Positions 53,701 to 62,089 are shown, numbered from the stretch's first letter. The stretch is 64,000 nucleotides of DNA from an uncultured Thermomicrobiaceae bacterium (GCA_938082375.1 CALKCJ010000015.1:62001-126000), one strand, 5' to 3'. Program-made: numbers and translations. The notes: generated by a model not told the origin, from the sequence alone.

Positions 53701-54216
53701 GGTGATGGTGACGTCGCTGTTGTTCCAGCCGGCGGCGTTGGGAGCAGGTGAGAGGGTACCAGTGACCAAGGGCGGGGTGTTATCGGCGACGTACGAGGCC
53801 ATGTCTTGCCCTAACTGTTGGTTGCAGCCTTTGTTGCGGTAGGCGGTCACGGTGACGGTGCGCGTGCCGTCGCCGCTCCCGGCCATGAAGCTAAAGCTCC
53901 AGCTCGACTTGTCCGTGTTGGATGTCTGAGTGGCCGAATGGGCACCAGTCACCACGACGCAGCGGGTGTCGTTGCTGGTGGTGACGCTAAGTGTCAGCGG
54001 GGCACCCTGCTTAGCGTAGAGCGTGCCGCCGACCATTGCCGTCCCGGCACCGCCAGTGAAGCTGGCCGAGACGACCGAAGCGGCTGCCGCTGCCGGCGCC
54101 CCGGCCGGGGCCAGCGCAGGCGCCAGCAAGCCGAGCGCGAGCAGGGTCACCACCAGCAGGTTCAGGCCATACGACCGGAACGTGACAGGCTGGATTCTCA
54201 CTCGCCTATCGATCAT
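50773..54216 (-). CDS. Large secreted protein with about eleven Ig-like repeats and PxKF end
   Basis: An 1147-residue exported protein. After a signal peptide (LLVVTLLALGLLAPALAPA) comes a tandem array of beta-sandwich repeats of 75-105 residues, each starting near a (V/I)(K/N)IDxTPPxxxG linker and containing GWxNxxVTV and SGIAxC or DNLSGVAQTYW segments. About eleven linkers are visible. The C-terminus (about 1050-1147) matches the PxKF-type domain with STLVYNVVKAGSTVPLKFEVF and a final SVSAYFKLK. Such proteins build stalks for adhesion or S-layer attachment. The ATG at 54216 follows GAGGGGG. The repeats alternate two types, one with and one without a Cys pair. Confidence 0.85.
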   Translation of the reverse strand: MIDRRVRIQPVTFRSYGLNLLVVTLLALGLLAPALAPAGAPAAAAASVVSASFTGGAGTAMVGGTLYAKQGAPLTLSVTTSNDTRCVVVTGAHSATQTSNTDKSSWSFSFMAGSGDGTRTVTVTAYRNKGCNQQLGQDMASYVADNTPPLVTGTLSPAPNAAGWNNSDVTITWSATDSGSGVASGPSPATDTVTTETSGVTRSATATDRVGNTGTGTVTVKLDKTQPTISGSRSPAPNSFGWNNSDVTVSFTCSDTLSGIRSCTGTQVLSTEGAHQSVIGTAVDNADNGALTTVSGINIDKTPPTLSGAPTTPPNAKGWYNGDVTIHWAASDALSGIDPSMVPGDSVITGEGTGLFATASVSDKAGNTTTANSLSVNIDRTPPTTTAKVPSGWTNMPVSLTLSASDNLSGVAQTYWQLDGGPVQSGTSVSITTEGNHTLSFWSVDNAGNIEATNTAEVKIDLTPPSIVHTLTPNPNANGWNNTAVTVTFICTDNLSGIASCSSPVTVSTEGANQHVTGEAVDNAGNKAQDTATVNIDMTPPAISASPDRTPNAHGWYNADVVVSFTCFDALSGIASCPGPLTVSTEGAGQSVIGTAVDYADNVASATVNNINIDKTPPTLIGAPTTPANSYGWYNTDVTIHWTASDALSGIDQSTVPGDSTITGEGDDLSASASVSDLAGNTTNVTVSGIKIDRTPPSTTASVPAPLPSGWYAGPVTVTLNAMDNLSGIAATYYAVDGGSPQVYTGPFTFSLGGVHEIRFWSVDKADNAEDSSAADNAITLKIDNIPPQITGFRFPHPNTNGWNNTPVTVEFYCQDDESGIASCTEPVTLSSEGAGQSVTGTATDNAGNTSSATVDGINIDLKPPTTSSDAPPGWTNAASVTVNLPATDNLSGVAQTYWQLDGGVIQSGTTVTVSDEGIHTLNFWSVDNADNIEVAKSAEVKIDRTPPAITLQWPGASISEGQSFYWGDVPPAPTCSATDALSGVNGGCTVSGYGTAVGAYTLTAQATDNAGNVASITIHYTVLSWTLRGFYAPVDMSSGSTLVYNVVKAGSTVPLKFEVFKGNTEVTDTDVVVQPLQATPVTCDKGEAMEAEVETSPTGGTSLRYDTTAGQFIYNWQTPKRGASKCFLVTVALRDGSSVSAYFKLK

Positions 54217-54374
54217 CGAAACGTCCCCCTCTTCTTGAGCAGGAGCAGCAGTACCCACAGCGATGCCGATACACCGATCAGATGCGGGATCTGCGCATAG
54301 GAGCAAAGGTCCTCACGTCCCGTGCGCCCTCCCTCGCCAGCTCCTCACCCAGAAGCCACTGCCAGAAAAGAAAT
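54217..54374. other. Upstream region of the repeat protein
   Basis: Holds the ribosome site (GAGGGGG) of the minus-strand repeat-protein gene and presumably its promoter. No clear -35/-10 pair is visible and no gene is seen. Together with the adjacent terminator, the gap to the next gene is about 309 bp. Confidence 0.35.
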
Positions 54375-54399
54375 CCCGGCCGCTGCATCAGCGGCCGGG
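54375..54399 (-). terminator. Intrinsic terminator of the receiver-like gene
   Basis: CCCGGCCGCTG pairs with CAGCGGCCGGG in an 11-bp stem with a 3-nt loop. On the minus strand it is followed by ATTTCTTTTCT. It ends transcripts from the small receiver-like gene. Confidence 0.85.
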
Positions 54400-54525
54400 T
54401 GCGCCACTGGCTCAGCGCGGGCCAGGCGCCCAGGCTACGGCCCGCGCGTCATCGCCTCCGCGTCTTCTGTCCACATACTAGTCGTTCAGCTCGCTGGCGC
54501 AATCCCGCAAATGAGCTACCGGACG

Positions 54526-54867
54526 CTAGCTCATTGATGGGATATCGCCTAGCGCGTCGATCAGCCCCAGCATCCCGGCCAGATCCAGGCGCGTGACCTC
54601 TCGGCACCGCCCGCCGAGCGCGACCATAGCCCGCTCTTCCTCGTCGGGGCAGAGCAGTACCCAGGCGCCGGCGCGCACCCGCACGGTCTCGCTGGCCCGG
54701 CTGCAGATGACCAGGTCGGGAGCCAATCGCTCGACAAGGTCGTCGAGGTCGCTCGGCTCAACGACCAGCGCTTGCACCTGCGGCCGCAGCGCCTGGAGCG
54801 CCGCCGCCAGCACGTCACGGTAGGCGCGCGGCTCGTTGGCGATCAGGATGCGGCGTGGTCTCACCAT
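54526..54867 (-). CDS. Degenerate response-regulator-like protein
   Basis: A 113-residue protein whose start, RRILIANEPRAYRDVLAAALQ, resembles the first strand and helix of a receiver domain, and whose PDLVICSRAS resembles the strand that normally ends with the phosphorylated Asp. The Asp is replaced (ICS), and the acidic pair after strand 1 is reduced to NEP. It is therefore unlikely to be phosphorylated by a kinase. It may bind a partner or be decaying. ATG 54867 follows GGGAAG. It lies 189 bp after the LuxR-type regulator gene on the same strand. Confidence 0.6.
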   Translation of the reverse strand: MVRPRRILIANEPRAYRDVLAAALQALRPQVQALVVEPSDLDDLVERLAPDLVICSRASETVRVRAGAWVLLCPDEEERAMVALGGRCREVTRLDLAGMLGLIDALGDIPSMS

Positions 54868-54930
54868 GCGCTTCCCTGCCCATCGGCCCAACACCGAGCA
54901 CCCGCGCTGGCGGGCGCCGGCGTGACCATC

Positions 54931-54988
54931 TAAGCCCTCGCTTCAGGCTAGCCTCCGGGTAAGCCCTCGCTTCAGGCTAGCCTCCGGG
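54931..54988. repeat. Tandem duplication of a 29-bp unit
   Basis: Two exact copies of a 29-bp unit starting TAAGCCCTCGC and ending CCTCCGGG lie end to end at 54931-54959 and 54960-54988. It is in noncoding DNA between the receiver-like gene and the LuxR regulator. A longer array is not present here. Confidence 0.8.
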
Positions 54989-55055
54989 CTGATCGCAGTC
55001 ATCCTTGAATTGAGGGAGTCTCGCCTGGCTCAAATGAGCTAGCGGCGGGCGCCGG

Positions 55056-55712
55056 TCACGTGATGGTGACGAAGCCATGCCGCAGTGCGACGATTAGGGC
55101 CTGGAGCCGCGATCCCACCCCCAGCTTGCCCAGGATGTTCACCATGTGCGTCCGCACGGTCTCGACACTGATCTGCAGGCGCTGGGCGATCTCCTTGTCG
55201 GACAGGCCCTCCGCCAGCGCCTGGAGCACGTCGCGCTCGCGCGGTGTGAGCCTCGCCAGCGCCGTTCTCGCCTCCAGATCCCGCGCTCGCCGCTCTCCTG
55301 CCAGTCGCAGCAGCTCGAGCACCTCTCCTGGGGAGAGCAGGTGCTCGCCGGCGTACAGGCGCCTGATCGCGTCGATGATCTGGTCGAGGCTGGCCGATTT
55401 GTGCAGCACGCCGGCCGCACCGGCCTCGATCGCCTCAGCCCAGCGCCGGCGATCTGCCTGCGCCGTGACCACCAGCACCAGCGCATGCGGGTTGAGCACC
55501 CGCATGTCGCGGATCAGCTCCACGCCGTCGCCGTCCGGTAGCCCGAGGTCGACAACGGCGATGTCGACGCTCCCCGCGCCCTGGATGGCCTGGCGCGCCT
55601 CGGCGAGCGTGCCGGCCTGCCCGGTGACGGTCATGTCCGGTTCGCGCTCCAGCATGAAGGCGAGCGGCTGGCGAAACAGCGCGTGGTCGTCGACCAACAG
55701 GATGCGGATCAC
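55056..55712 (-). CDS. NarL/LuxR-family response regulator
   Basis: A 218-residue two-domain regulator. The receiver has the acidic pair in LLVDDHALFRQ, the phospho-acceptor in DIAVVDLGLPDGDG, TAQ after strand 4 and the conserved Lys in VLHKSAS. The LuxR-type DNA-binding domain is LTPRERDVLQALAEGLSDKEIAQRL with SVETVRTHMVNILGKLG. Phosphorylation would come from the kinase encoded immediately upstream; the two genes overlap by 4 bp (GTGA). It starts at GTG 55712. Targets are unknown; the palindrome-bearing promoter at 57.6 kb is a candidate. Confidence 0.92.
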   Translation of the reverse strand: MIRILLVDDHALFRQPLAFMLEREPDMTVTGQAGTLAEARQAIQGAGSVDIAVVDLGLPDGDGVELIRDMRVLNPHALVLVVTAQADRRRWAEAIEAGAAGVLHKSASLDQIIDAIRRLYAGEHLLSPGEVLELLRLAGERRARDLEARTALARLTPRERDVLQALAEGLSDKEIAQRLQISVETVRTHMVNILGKLGVGSRLQALIVALRHGFVTIT

Positions 55713-57346
55713 TCCACCGCCTCCAGCTCGAAGGAGAAGGCCGAACCAGCACCAACTTGCGAGCGCACGGTGAGATCCGACCCGTGCGCCTGGACGATGC
55801 GGCGAGAGAGGTAGAGGCCAAGCCCCAGCCCGCCGGCCCCGCGCTCACGGCTGTGGCGCCCCCGATGGTACTTCTCGAAAATACGCTCCAGTTCCTCCGG
55901 CGGGATTCCATACCCCTGATCGACGACCTCAATCCGCACGCGGCTGCCCTCGCAGAGAGCACGGAGCTCGATCGGCGTCTTCGGATGAGAGTACGTCGCG
56001 GCGTTGTTGAGCAGGTTACGCAGCACCTGGCCGATGCGCTCCGGGTCGGCCCAGACCTGGCCACGCGCCTCGACGACCGTCTTCACCGGGTGATCGCCGG
56101 GCAGCGTCCGGGCGAAGGCGGCGGCCTCGGCCAGCAAGGCATCGATCGGTACTGGCTGCCGGTTGACGGCGAAATCGGCCCGCTCGAGGTGAGCAGCGGC
56201 CTGCACCTCCGCTATCAGCGAGTTGAGGAGGTCAACCTCAGTCCGGATGGCTGCCAGCGCCTGGCGCTGCTCTTCGGGATCCAGTGCGCCCGTTGCCAGC
56301 ATCTCAGCGAAGGCACGGATTGCCGCCAGCGGTGAGCCGAGCTCATGAGCCACCATCGCGGTGAAGTCGGCCCGCAGCGCCGCCAGTTCCTCCAGCCGCG
56401 CGGAGTACTCGCGCTCAGCTGCCAGCAGCGCGGCCCGCTCGGCCGCGATCCGGCGCAGTTCGAGCACACCGCCGACGACGACCACGGCGGCGAAGCCAAG
56501 GCGCAGGAGGTTGGCAGTGGTCAAAACCGGGCTGTAGGCAGAGGGCCAGAAGAGATTGTGGAGCTGCGAGCCGGCGAGCAACGTCATCGCGGCCACGAGC
56601 CAGATTCCTAGGCGGCCGGTCGAGAGGTGGCGGACGGCGCCAGCGACCGCGACCAGCGCCAGCCCGAGCGGGACGGCCGAGAGCGCCCAGTGCCAACCGG
56701 TCAGGCCGCGCAGCGGCGTCTCGCCCTGCGCGGCAGCCGCCTCTAGGTCCTCGACTTCGACCAGTCGGGGCAGGTAGTGCCCGGCGGCGAGGGTCAGCCC
56801 GCCGAGCACAACGAATAGGGTCAGGCTGAGCGCGAAGGCGCTCCGGTTGAACCACGGAGGCGTCGCCGGTGCCAGACCGATGACGAAAAGCCCTCCGGCG
56901 ACGCTCCAGGTGACGAGCGACGCGTACATCGAGGCGTTAAGGTCCAAGCTGTCGCCCGCGAGCGGGAGCAGGAACCCGTAGACGAACCGACCCAGCCCGA
57001 GCACCACCAACCCGGCGCCGACCCACCGTAGCCGCACTCGGTAGCGGTCGTCGGGAACCAGAAAGAGCACCAGCGCGCCGAACAGCCACGCCAGCGCCGA
57101 GGCCGCCTCCACTCCGGCCTGCGCCGACGGCGCCAGCACGGCGAAGCGGATCGGCTCGATTACGAACACCAGCGCCGCCCAGCCAAGCACCAGCAAGGCC
57201 AGCAGCGCGAAGGTGATCCAGGCGGCCCAGGTGCCGCCATGCTCGCTCGCGACGCCCCCGGCCTGCGCAGGTGCACCACCGCTGGTGGACGCCGCTGTGG
57301 ACGTTTGCCAGAGCTGACCCCGGTTGCCGGTAAGCCCAGCCTTCAC
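55709..57346 (-). CDS. Membrane sensor histidine kinase
   Basis: A 545-residue kinase. Eight to nine hydrophobic helices (about residues 40-310) form an uncharacterised membrane sensor. HisKA follows with AHELGSPLAAIRAFAEML (phospho-acceptor His), then HATPase_c with NLLNNAATYSHP (N box), VVDQGYGIPPEEL and GGLGLGLYLSRRIVQ (G boxes). The stimulus is not predictable. I chose GTG 57346 after AAGGAGG; the frame upstream to 57439 is Arg/Gly-rich and not family sequence. It overlaps its response regulator by 4 bp and forms a two-gene unit. Confidence 0.9.
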   Translation of the reverse strand: MKAGLTGNRGQLWQTSTAASTSGGAPAQAGGVASEHGGTWAAWITFALLALLVLGWAALVFVIEPIRFAVLAPSAQAGVEAASALAWLFGALVLFLVPDDRYRVRLRWVGAGLVVLGLGRFVYGFLLPLAGDSLDLNASMYASLVTWSVAGGLFVIGLAPATPPWFNRSAFALSLTLFVVLGGLTLAAGHYLPRLVEVEDLEAAAAQGETPLRGLTGWHWALSAVPLGLALVAVAGAVRHLSTGRLGIWLVAAMTLLAGSQLHNLFWPSAYSPVLTTANLLRLGFAAVVVVGGVLELRRIAAERAALLAAEREYSARLEELAALRADFTAMVAHELGSPLAAIRAFAEMLATGALDPEEQRQALAAIRTEVDLLNSLIAEVQAAAHLERADFAVNRQPVPIDALLAEAAAFARTLPGDHPVKTVVEARGQVWADPERIGQVLRNLLNNAATYSHPKTPIELRALCEGSRVRIEVVDQGYGIPPEELERIFEKYHRGRHSRERGAGGLGLGLYLSRRIVQAHGSDLTVRSQVGAGSAFSFELEAVE

Positions 57347-57538
57347 GGCGTCGTCTCTGCCTCCTTGTCTCCCACGCGGCAATGACGGACTGGGGTTACC
57401 CAGTCTTCCACGTCGCATGCCCCCTGGCACGTGGCACACTCGGTCGGCCGCACGGCCCCGCTCTGAACACCATTCGACTCATACGATAGTAGACGACGCT
57501 CAGTCGCTCAATAGCCGGCAAGACCTCACGGAACGCGA

Positions 57539-57559
57539 GTTCTCGCGGTTTCCGAGAAC
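57539..57559. promoter_or_regulatory. 7-bp inverted repeat upstream of the kinase gene
   Basis: GTTCTCG-N7-CGAGAAC is perfect. It lies 190 bp from the kinase start and 100 bp from the lipoprotein promoter, in a shared divergent region of about 380 bp (57347-57726). A regulator dimer is the likely ligand. Confidence 0.5.
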
Positions 57560-57640
57560 AGTGCGCCTTTCGTCACCCGGCCTCCCACGTCGTGCGAGGC
57601 AGGGGTGAGGCTGAGTGAGGCTCTCCATACCCCCAAGTGC

Positions 57641-57688
57641 TTGACAGGGAAGTTCGGCCCAACTATCTTACTTCGCGGGTAAGATAGT
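57641..57688 (+). promoter_or_regulatory. Lipoprotein promoter with overlapping 10-bp palindromic operator
   Basis: TTGACA (57641-57646) and TATCTT (57664-57669) are 17 bp apart. The -10 box lies within the left arm of a perfect inverted repeat, ACTATCTTAC (57662-57671) and GTAAGATAGT (57679-57688), separated by 7 bp. A bound dimer would cover the -10 and start site, the arrangement of a classical repressor operator. Confidence 0.75.
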
Positions 57689-57726
57689 GAGCGGATCAGT
57701 TCAGCGTGAGTGGGCTCGCCTCGCCC

Positions 57727-58503
57727 ATGAGAGTACACGCCCTAGTAGTTGCTGCTGCGTTCCTGCTCGGAGTGCTGACCGGCTGCCGGGTGAGCATCAA
57801 CATCGGTTCCGGGGATGAGTCGCCCACCCTGACGCCACCAGCCGTCGTTGCATCTCCGGCTACGAGTGAGGCCAGCCCGCAACCCGGGCGCTCCCCAGTG
57901 CCGAGCCCCATCTCGACTCCGCGCCAGGCAGAATCACCGACCATCCCCCCGACACCGACCTTCGCGCCCACTCCGACTCCACCTCCACCGCCCCCTTCCC
58001 CGACTCCTCCACCACCGCCTCCTACGCCCACGCCAGGCTTCGTCGTCGGGCGCAGCACTGTCCAGGATTGGCTGGGTGACGCGACCGACGAGCAGGGGCA
58101 GGGGCCACCGGTCGCTCTGCCGGTCGACCTGAAAGCGGTCACCCTGGAGAGCGACGGCGAGCAGCTTCAGATGACGTTCGAGGCGGAGGTGCCGATCTCA
58201 GAGACGCTGCCGCCGGGTGTCGAACTCCTCTACAACGTCTTCTTCGATGTCGAGGGCGGCTGGTCGCTGGTGTTGAAAGGCACGAACGCGGGCTGGGAGA
58301 TCTGGGCCAGCGACGGGGTACAGGTCATCGACGTCCCAAACGCTGTGGGCGACTGGTCGCACGACTGGTTCGTCGTGCGTGTCCCTTGGGCCTGGATCCC
58401 CTTTCTCGCCCCTGAGCAGTTCCACTGGTCGGTGCGGGCTGACTGGCTGGAAGGGGAATGGCACTGGTTCGACATGACCGACACGGCCGTTTTCCCGTCG
58501 TGA
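57727..58503 (+). CDS. Lipoprotein with proline-rich linker
   Basis: A 258-residue exported lipoprotein. MRVHALVVAAAFLLGVLTGC is a textbook signal peptide with lipobox LTGC (Cys20). A Pro/Thr/Ser-rich linker (TPTPPPPPPSPTPPP) runs to about residue 100, and a globular domain of about 145 residues follows, rich in Trp (GWSLVLKG, GWEIWASDG, WVRADWLEG-like segments). The domain wording recalls surface sugar-binding or DOMON-like beta-sandwiches, but I do not assign a family. ATG 57727 gives a clean signal peptide; GTG 57706 is also in frame. It is controlled by the operator-bearing promoter just upstream. Confidence 0.7.
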   Translation: MRVHALVVAAAFLLGVLTGCRVSINIGSGDESPTLTPPAVVASPATSEASPQPGRSPVPSPISTPRQAESPTIPPTPTFAPTPTPPPPPPSPTPPPPPPTPTPGFVVGRSTVQDWLGDATDEQGQGPPVALPVDLKAVTLESDGEQLQMTFEAEVPISETLPPGVELLYNVFFDVEGGWSLVLKGTNAGWEIWASDGVQVIDVPNAVGDWSHDWFVVRVPWAWIPFLAPEQFHWSVRADWLEGEWHWFDMTDTAVFPS

Positions 58504-58551
58504 TGTCCCAGCCTGGTCACCAGCACGTCCAGCTCGGGCACTGACCGGCCA

Positions 58552-58568
58552 GGCACGTTGGCCGTGCC
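58552..58568. promoter_or_regulatory. Dyad in the hydrogenase upstream region
   Basis: GGCACG-N5-CGTGCC is a perfect 6-bp dyad upstream of the hydrogenase operon. The 218-bp region 58504-58720 otherwise has no convincing -35/-10 pair. Possibly an operator. Confidence 0.35.
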
Positions 58569-58626
58569 TACTGCCAGACTGGATCTCGTACCGAATCCCG
58601 CCTGCTTTGCAGCCAGGAGGTGTATC

Positions 58627-58698
58627 ATGGGGGTGGCATCATCCGCTTGTCGTGCGGCCGCAGTGGCAACCTGGACACGAGCGCCAGCTCGGCGCTGA
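58627..58698 (+). CDS. Possible 23-residue upstream ORF of the hydrogenase operon
   Basis: An ATG with a near-perfect AGGAGGTGTATC ribosome site encodes 23 residues (MGVASSACRAAAVATWTRA...) and stops 22 bp before the hydrogenase GTG start. The peptide matches nothing I know and has no run of one amino acid. It may be a chance frame whose ribosome site helps load ribosomes, or a real regulatory uORF. Confidence 0.3.
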   Translation: MGVASSACRAAAVATWTRAPARR

Positions 58699-58720
58699 AG
58701 TGCTGTTCTCTGGAGTACCG

Positions 58721-59854
58721 GTGAGCCAGCTGAGTGTCCTTGATTCGCGAGACCTGCCTGAGCTACTCGTCGCCCTGCAGCGGTACGGCTACCGCGTCGT
58801 AGGCCCGACTCGCCGTGACGGAGCGATCGTGTACGACGAGCTCGTCTCAGCCGCAGACTTGCCGATCGGCTGGACCGACGAGCAGGAGGCAGGTCACTAC
58901 CGGTTGAAGCGCCGTGAGGACGATGCGGTCTTCGCCTACGCCGTGGGACCGCACTCCTGGAAGCGCTTCCTTCACCCGTCGCCGCTGATCCTCTGGCGCG
59001 CCCGGCGCACCGCGGTTGGCGTCTCGATCGAGACGCCAACGGAGGAACTGCCCCGCCTCGCACTCTTCGGCGTGCGCTCCTGCGACCTGCACGCGATCGC
59101 CGTCCTGGATCGGGTACTCCGCGGCGGCCCGTTCGTCGACCCATACTATGCCGAGCGCCGGTCGCGGGTCTTCGTCGTCGCCATCAACTGCGGTCATTTC
59201 AGCCCCAGCACCTGTTTCTGCGTCTCGATGGGAACTGGGCCGAAGGCGACGTTCGGGTTCGACCTTGCGCTCACCGAAGTGTTGGAGCCTGGCAGGCACG
59301 CGTTCGTGGTGGAGGTCGGAACCGAGGAGGGGGCCGAGGTCTTGCGCCAGGTACCCCACCGCACGGCCGAACCGTGGGAGCGAGCGGCGGCTGAGCACGT
59401 GGTCAAGAGGACAGCGGCTCGCATGGGGCGAAGACTGGAGACTGCCGGGCTCAAAGAGGCGCTCTACGCCAACCTCGAGCATCCCCGCTGGGACGACGTG
59501 GCCCAGCGTTGCCTTACCTGCGGGAACTGCACCATGGTCTGCCCCACGTGCTTCTGCTTCACGGTCGAAGACCGAACGGACTTGACAGGGACAGTCACCG
59601 AGCGCGTCCGGCGGCTCGATGTCTGCTTCACCACCGAGTTCACCTACACCGCTGGCAAGCCTCTACGCCAGAGTGCCCGCTCGCGCTATCGCCAGTGGCT
59701 CACCCACAAGCTTGGAAGCTGGGGCGACCAGTTCGGTGTCTCCGGCTGCGTCGGCTGCGGCCGCTGCATCACCTGGTGTCCGGTCGGCATCGACATGACC
59801 GAAGAAGCGGCAGCCATCCGCAGCCCAAGCGAGCCGGGAGAGCGGACGAGATGA
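58721..59854 (+). CDS. hydB: Group 3b NiFe hydrogenase beta subunit (4Fe-4S)
   Basis: A 377-residue iron-sulfur subunit of the cytosolic NADP-linked (sulf)hydrogenase. The C-terminal half has two cluster motifs, [16 protein letters not shown] and [16 protein letters not shown]. The N-terminal half is the family domain with [17 protein letters not shown]. It passes electrons between the small subunit and the FAD-containing gamma subunit. Translation starts at GTG 58721 after CTGGAG, where family similarity begins; the frame open to 58607 is not conserved. The next gene overlaps its stop by 4 bp (ATGA). This opens a seven-gene operon. Confidence 0.9.
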   Translation: MSQLSVLDSRDLPELLVALQRYGYRVVGPTRRDGAIVYDELVSAADLPIGWTDEQEAGHYRLKRREDDAVFAYAVGPHSWKRFLHPSPLILWRARRTAVGVSIETPTEELPRLALFGVRSCDLHAIAVLDRVLRGGPFVDPYYAERRSRVFVVAINCGHFSPSTCFCVSMGTGPKATFGFDLALTEVLEPGRHAFVVEVGTEEGAEVLRQVPHRTAEPWERAAAEHVVKRTAARMGRRLETAGLKEALYANLEHPRWDDVAQRCLTCGNCTMVCPTCFCFTVEDRTDLTGTVTERVRRLDVCFTTEFTYTAGKPLRQSARSRYRQWLTHKLGSWGDQFGVSGCVGCGRCITWCPVGIDMTEEAAAIRSPSEPGERTR

Positions 59855-60324
59855 GCGACCACACGCCAGCCGAGATCCTCGGCTCCCACCCATTCACTGC
59901 CGACCTCAGCGATGAGGATCGCGCGCAGCTCGCCAAGCTGGCCCGCCTGGGCGTCTACGACCCGGACGACTATTTGCTCCGGGAAGGCCAGCCAGCCACT
60001 GCGTTCTACCTGATTGTCGAGGGCCTGGTCTCGATCGAGCTGTTCATCCCTGGCCACGGCCCGAGACCGTTACAGACTGTCGAGGGCGGGAGCGCTGTCG
60101 GCTGGTCATGGATGCTCGCGCCCAGCCGCTGGGAGTTCGACGCCCGTGCCCTTGAGCGCACCACCGCGCTCATCCTCGACGGCGAGCGGCTGCGTGACCT
60201 GTTCGTCGAGGACTGCTGCCTCGGGCTACGCATCGCCCACCGCCTGCTGTTCGTCGTCGCTGAGCGGTTGAAGGCAGCCCGTCTCCAACTGCTCGACCTC
60301 TACGGCCCGCCGCGGGAGCTCTGA
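59851..60324 (+). CDS. Cyclic nucleotide-binding domain protein of the hydrogenase operon
   Basis: A 157-residue protein with one cNMP-binding beta-barrel: [31 protein letters not shown] and [24 protein letters not shown] (the phosphate-binding cassette region), followed by a helix. There is no helix-turn-helix, so it is not a CRP/FNR transcription factor. Such stand-alone proteins recur between the beta and gamma genes of group 3b hydrogenases. A role as a ligand-sensing accessory or docking subunit is plausible but unproven. Both ends overlap neighbours (ATGA before; stop/start sharing after), so it is made in step with the complex. Confidence 0.85.
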   Translation: MSDHTPAEILGSHPFTADLSDEDRAQLAKLARLGVYDPDDYLLREGQPATAFYLIVEGLVSIELFIPGHGPRPLQTVEGGSAVGWSWMLAPSRWEFDARALERTTALILDGERLRDLFVEDCCLGLRIAHRLLFVVAERLKAARLQLLDLYGPPREL

Positions 60325-61184
60325 TGCGAGAGCCCAGTAGCGCACCACCACCCGGCGCCAACCCGTACATCCCTGTTCCATTTCGCGTCTCCGGCCGCCG
60401 ACGCGAGACGGCAGATACCGTGACGCTCCGGCTCCGGTCACCTACCGGCGATAGTCTGCCCTTTAAGCCTGGCCAGTTTATGATGCTCTACGTCTTCGGG
60501 GTTGGCGAAGTGCCGATCTCCGTGAGCGGTAGGCCGAGGCGTGCGGACATCTTGGAACACACAGTTCGCGCGGTCGGCCCGGTCACCCGTCGGCTCGCTG
60601 CTCTCCGGCGAGGCGATTGGGTCGGTGTCCGTGGCCCGTTCGGGCAGGGATGGCCTCTGGCGCTGGCTGAGGGGTTCGACGTCCTCCTGGTCGCCGGTGG
60701 GCTCGGCCTCGCCCCGCTCCGCTCAGCACTGCTCCAGATCCTCGCCCAGCGTGACCGATACCGGCGGGTGACGGTGCTCTACGGAGCCCGCAGCCCGGCT
60801 GACTTGCTCTACCGGCTCGACCTCACCCGCTGGCAGCAACGCCCCGACCTCGAGCTGAGGGTCACCGTCGACCGCGCGGACGAGCGCTGGCGGGGGCAGA
60901 TCGGTGTCGTGCCAGCGCTCATCGCGCAGGTCGAGCGACAGTTCGAGCCGACCCGGACTGTCGCCCTGGTCTGCGGGCCGGAGGTGATGATGCGCTTTAC
61001 CGTCCGGGAGCTACAAAAGCGTGGTGTGCCCGACGACCTGATCTACCTCTCGCTGGAGCGAAACATGAAGTGCGCGCTCGGGCTGTGTGGCCACTGCCAG
61101 TTTGGCCCGGCGTTCATCTGCAAGGACGGGCCGGTGATGCCGTTCAGCCGTCTCGCCCCATTCAGCGAGATTCGCGAGTTGTAA
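60324..61184 (+). CDS. hydG: Group 3b NiFe hydrogenase gamma subunit (FAD/NAD(P))
   Basis: A 286-residue flavoprotein of the ferredoxin-NADP reductase fold. An FAD-binding barrel (about 15-110) has [22 protein letters not shown], the NAD(P) domain has [17 protein letters not shown] and [15 protein letters not shown], and a C-terminal 2Fe-2S-type cluster region is [21 protein letters not shown]. It exchanges electrons with NADP(H), the soluble partner of the hydrogenase. Its stop overlaps the ATG of the small-subunit gene. Confidence 0.92.
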   Translation: MREPSSAPPPGANPYIPVPFRVSGRRRETADTVTLRLRSPTGDSLPFKPGQFMMLYVFGVGEVPISVSGRPRRADILEHTVRAVGPVTRRLAALRRGDWVGVRGPFGQGWPLALAEGFDVLLVAGGLGLAPLRSALLQILAQRDRYRRVTVLYGARSPADLLYRLDLTRWQQRPDLELRVTVDRADERWRGQIGVVPALIAQVERQFEPTRTVALVCGPEVMMRFTVRELQKRGVPDDLIYLSLERNMKCALGLCGHCQFGPAFICKDGPVMPFSRLAPFSEIREL

Positions 61185-62089
61185 TGGGAAGAGAGGGAGC
61201 CGTGGCCGGGCGACGCCGCAAGCCCAAGTTGGCCATCTGGAAGTTCGCGAGTTGCGACGGCTGCCAGCTCACCCTGCTGGACTGCGAGGACGAGCTGCTG
61301 GCCATTGCCGGGGAATTCGAGATCGCCTACTTCCTGGAGGCCTCACGCGCGGTGGTCGCGGGCCCGTACGACCTCTCGCTGGTCGAAGGGAGTATCACGA
61401 CTCCCGAGGAGGTCGAGCGCATCCGCGAGATCCGCCGGCAGAGCCGGGTGTTGGTGGCGATGGGCGCCTGCGCGACCGCGGGCGGAATCCAGGCGCTGAG
61501 GAACTTCGCGGATGTCGGCGGGTTCAAGCGGGTCGTCTACGCGACGCCCGAGTACGTGAGGACGCTGGAGCACTCGCTCCCCGCGTCGGCGTACGTGTCG
61601 GTCAACTTCGAGCTCCCGGGGTGCCCGCCCAGCCGCAGCCAGGTGCTCGATCTGCTCGACGCTTTCCTGCACGGTCGCCGCCCTCGGATCCCCGCGCATA
61701 GCGTTTGCATCGACTGCAAGCGCCAGGGTATCGTCTGCGTGATGGTGGCTGAGGGGATCCCGTGCCTCGGCCCGGTCACCAGAACCGGCTGCGGGGCGCT
61801 CTGCCCACGCTATCGCCGGGGCTGCTACGGGTGCTTCGGCCCGATGGAGACCCCCAACACGGAGAGCCTCAGTGCCTGGTTCACGCACCGCTCGGGGTTG
61901 GCCCCCGAGCGCCTGATGCCCCTGTACCGCTCCTTCAACGCGGCGGCTTCCGCCTTCCAGGAAGCCAGCGTGCGCTATGCCACGCCCGACCAGGCGCAGC
62001 AGGCGACTGAAACCTTCTGGGCTCGGGCGTTCGCAAAGGGGAAGGACTTCGATGGCAGAGAGCAAGCGCCGGCTGACGATCAAGGTTGA
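61184..62089 (+). CDS. hydD: Group 3b NiFe hydrogenase small subunit (delta)
   Basis: A 301-residue iron-sulfur subunit. [19 protein letters not shown] carries the proximal-cluster cysteines together with MGACATAGG and ELPGCPPS. The C-terminal half supplies further cluster ligands ([37 protein letters not shown]). It forms the electron path from the NiFe centre. ATG 61184 overlaps the preceding stop; GTG 61202 with GAGGGAG is an alternative start. It overlaps the large-subunit gene by 38 bp. No Tat signal is present, so the enzyme is cytosolic. Confidence 0.93.
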   Translation: MGREGAVAGRRRKPKLAIWKFASCDGCQLTLLDCEDELLAIAGEFEIAYFLEASRAVVAGPYDLSLVEGSITTPEEVERIREIRRQSRVLVAMGACATAGGIQALRNFADVGGFKRVVYATPEYVRTLEHSLPASAYVSVNFELPGCPPSRSQVLDLLDAFLHGRRPRIPAHSVCIDCKRQGIVCVMVAEGIPCLGPVTRTGCGALCPRYRRGCYGCFGPMETPNTESLSAWFTHRSGLAPERLMPLYRSFNAAASAFQEASVRYATPDQAQQATETFWARAFAKGKDFDGREQAPADDQG

